Below, piece after piece: positions 6,227 through 6,363 of a stretch of DNA of 6,363 nucleotides. The DNA is from Synergistaceae bacterium (GTDB lineage Bacteria > Synergistota > Synergistia > Synergistales > Aminobacteriaceae). Below the pieces are notes generated by a model, which worked only from the letters and a program-made list of their open reading frames with translations, searched no databases and had not been told where the DNA came from. Location of the stretch: contig WRBZ01000058.1 in the NCBI GenBank assembly GCA_009784305.1, positions 1-6,363 on the forward strand, read 5' to 3'. The first letter of the stretch is position 1, and every line of letters begins with the position of its first letter. The position numbers and the translations under genes were made by a program.

Positions 6227-6252
6227 CCTGTGAACTGCTTAAAGTTTACAGG
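6227..6252 (+). promoter_or_regulatory. Hairpin next to the tnpA-like ribosome-binding site
   Basis: CCTGTGAACT (6227-6236) and AGTTTACAGG (6243-6252) pair over 10 bp with a single G-U, around loop GCTTAA. The last two G's of the 3' arm belong to the purine-rich run GGAGAGGAGA (6251-6260), which holds the Shine-Dalgarno for ATG 6267. The stem partly covers the upstream GGAG but leaves the second GGAG (6256-6259) free. This is consistent with the leader structure that limits transposase translation in IS200. A riboswitch was considered, but no known aptamer core is recognisable. Confidence 0.6.
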
Positions 6253-6266
6253 AGAGGAGAGAGTCT

Positions 6267-6326
6267 ATGGAAGATATGAACAGTTTATGCCACAGCGTTT
6301 GGAATTGCAAGTATCACAATGACTAG
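6267..6326 (+). pseudogene. tnpA: IS200-type transposase start, truncated after about 17 codons
   Basis: ATG 6267, 7 bases after GGAG (6256-6259), opens a 19-codon frame: MEDMNSLCHSVWNCKYHND, then TAG at 6324-6326. The first 17 residues fit the N-terminus of IS200-like TnpA, the single-strand Y1 HUH transposase of roughly 130-155 residues. The next expected residues (IVFxPKYRR) are absent in all three forward frames, so a simple frameshift does not explain the loss. The HUH motif and catalytic tyrosine lie much further on and are missing. The remnant cannot be active. It could instead be a short coding leader that happens to resemble TnpA, which I think is less likely. Confidence 0.6.
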
Positions 6327-6348
6327 TATTTATATATCAGCGACCATG

Positions 6349-6363
6349 TCAAGCACTGCTTGA
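6349..6363. repeat. Perfect 7-bp palindrome at the window's right edge
   Basis: TCAAGCA (6349-6355) and TGCTTGA (6357-6363) are exact complements around a single C. Read as a hairpin this gives a 5-bp TCAAG/CTTGA stem with loop CACTG. It may be the right-end hairpin of the IS200-like remnant, the start of a longer palindrome, or an operator-like dyad of the next locus. The window ends exactly on it. Confidence 0.5.

Larger units (their letters stand above)
6160..6363 (+). mobile_element. Left end and remnant of an IS200/IS605-family element
   Basis: A strong hairpin, a second hairpin abutting a ribosome-binding site, and the first codons of a TnpA-like gene follow one another in the order known for IS200 leaders. 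There the first stem blocks outside transcription and the second hides the tnpA ribosome-binding site. The peptide MEDMNSLCHSVWNCKYH strongly recalls IS200-type Y1 transposase N-termini (normally continuing into HIVFxPKYRR), but the similarity ends at base 6317. The left boundary is approximate, because these elements have no terminal inverted repeats or target duplications. The right side is cut by the window edge, so a truncated copy, an internally deleted derivative and an insertion into tnpA cannot be told apart. Confidence 0.6.

Noticed and set aside
6160..6266. Riboswitch ahead of a small ORF
   Set aside because: The two stems are simple hairpins without a recognisable aptamer core, and the downstream peptide resembles IS200 TnpA. 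An IS200 leader explains both.
6319..6363. Small frame MTSIYISATMSSTA ending at the last base of the window
   Set aside because: Only 14 codons, no ribosome-binding site, no resemblance to TnpA continuation or any known peptide. The stop at the edge is coincidental.
1..6363. CRISPR arrays, tRNA or rRNA genes
   Set aside because: No regularly spaced repeats, cloverleaf-like segments or conserved rRNA stretches were seen on either strand.

Overview
The window is a bacterial chromosomal segment with about 5.8 kb of tightly packed genes and an insertion-sequence remnant at its right edge. The organism cannot be fixed from the sequence. A bacterial-type hisS-aspS pair, a MurR/RpiR-family regulator, an Elp3-like radical SAM protein without an acetyltransferase domain, and fairly AT-rich DNA would suit a Firmicutes or Synergistota-like anaerobe. 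This is inference, and I would not go below phylum level.

Layout, left to right. Positions 1-442 (+) are the 3' part of hisS (histidyl-tRNA synthetase), open at the window's left edge. Twelve bases later comes a complete aspS (455-2266, +), with its Shine-Dalgarno overlapping the hisS stop, so the two synthetases form one operon. A 10-bp inverted repeat straddles the aspS stop in the short convergent gap. Then comes an apparent accessory unit. A MurR/RpiR-type regulator (2332-3192, -) is divergent, across only 60 bp, from a two-gene operon on the + strand. That operon holds a small COG3963-like (phospholipid N-methyltransferase-like) SAM methyltransferase (3253-3873) and a fold-type I aminotransferase homologue of the LysN/2-aminoadipate aminotransferase type (3887-5152). 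Converging on it with a 10-bp gap is a radical SAM protein (5163-6110, -). From about 6160 to the end there are two strong hairpins, a ribosome-binding site and 17 codons of an IS200-type TnpA start that then fails. This looks like a decayed or internally deleted IS200/IS605-family element.

The main find is the aminotransferase homologue. It aligns well along its length with LysN-type enzymes as I recall them, but the Schiff-base lysine is arginine (R237). Other cofactor and substrate positions have changed too: the conserved Asn is R176, the conserved Tyr is F207, and the N-terminal Gly-Gly pair is S34-S35. The frame is intact. The combination suggests a pseudoenzyme or repurposed PLP fold rather than a working transaminase or a single sequencing error. 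Its divergent regulator also lacks the usual S-x-S-G-x-T phosphosugar loop of SIS domains. Regulator, methyltransferase and lysine-less aminotransferase therefore form a small, possibly undescribed module with an unknown ligand. The two tRNA synthetases are ordinary housekeeping genes, apart from a mixed tRNA-specificity signature in AspRS.
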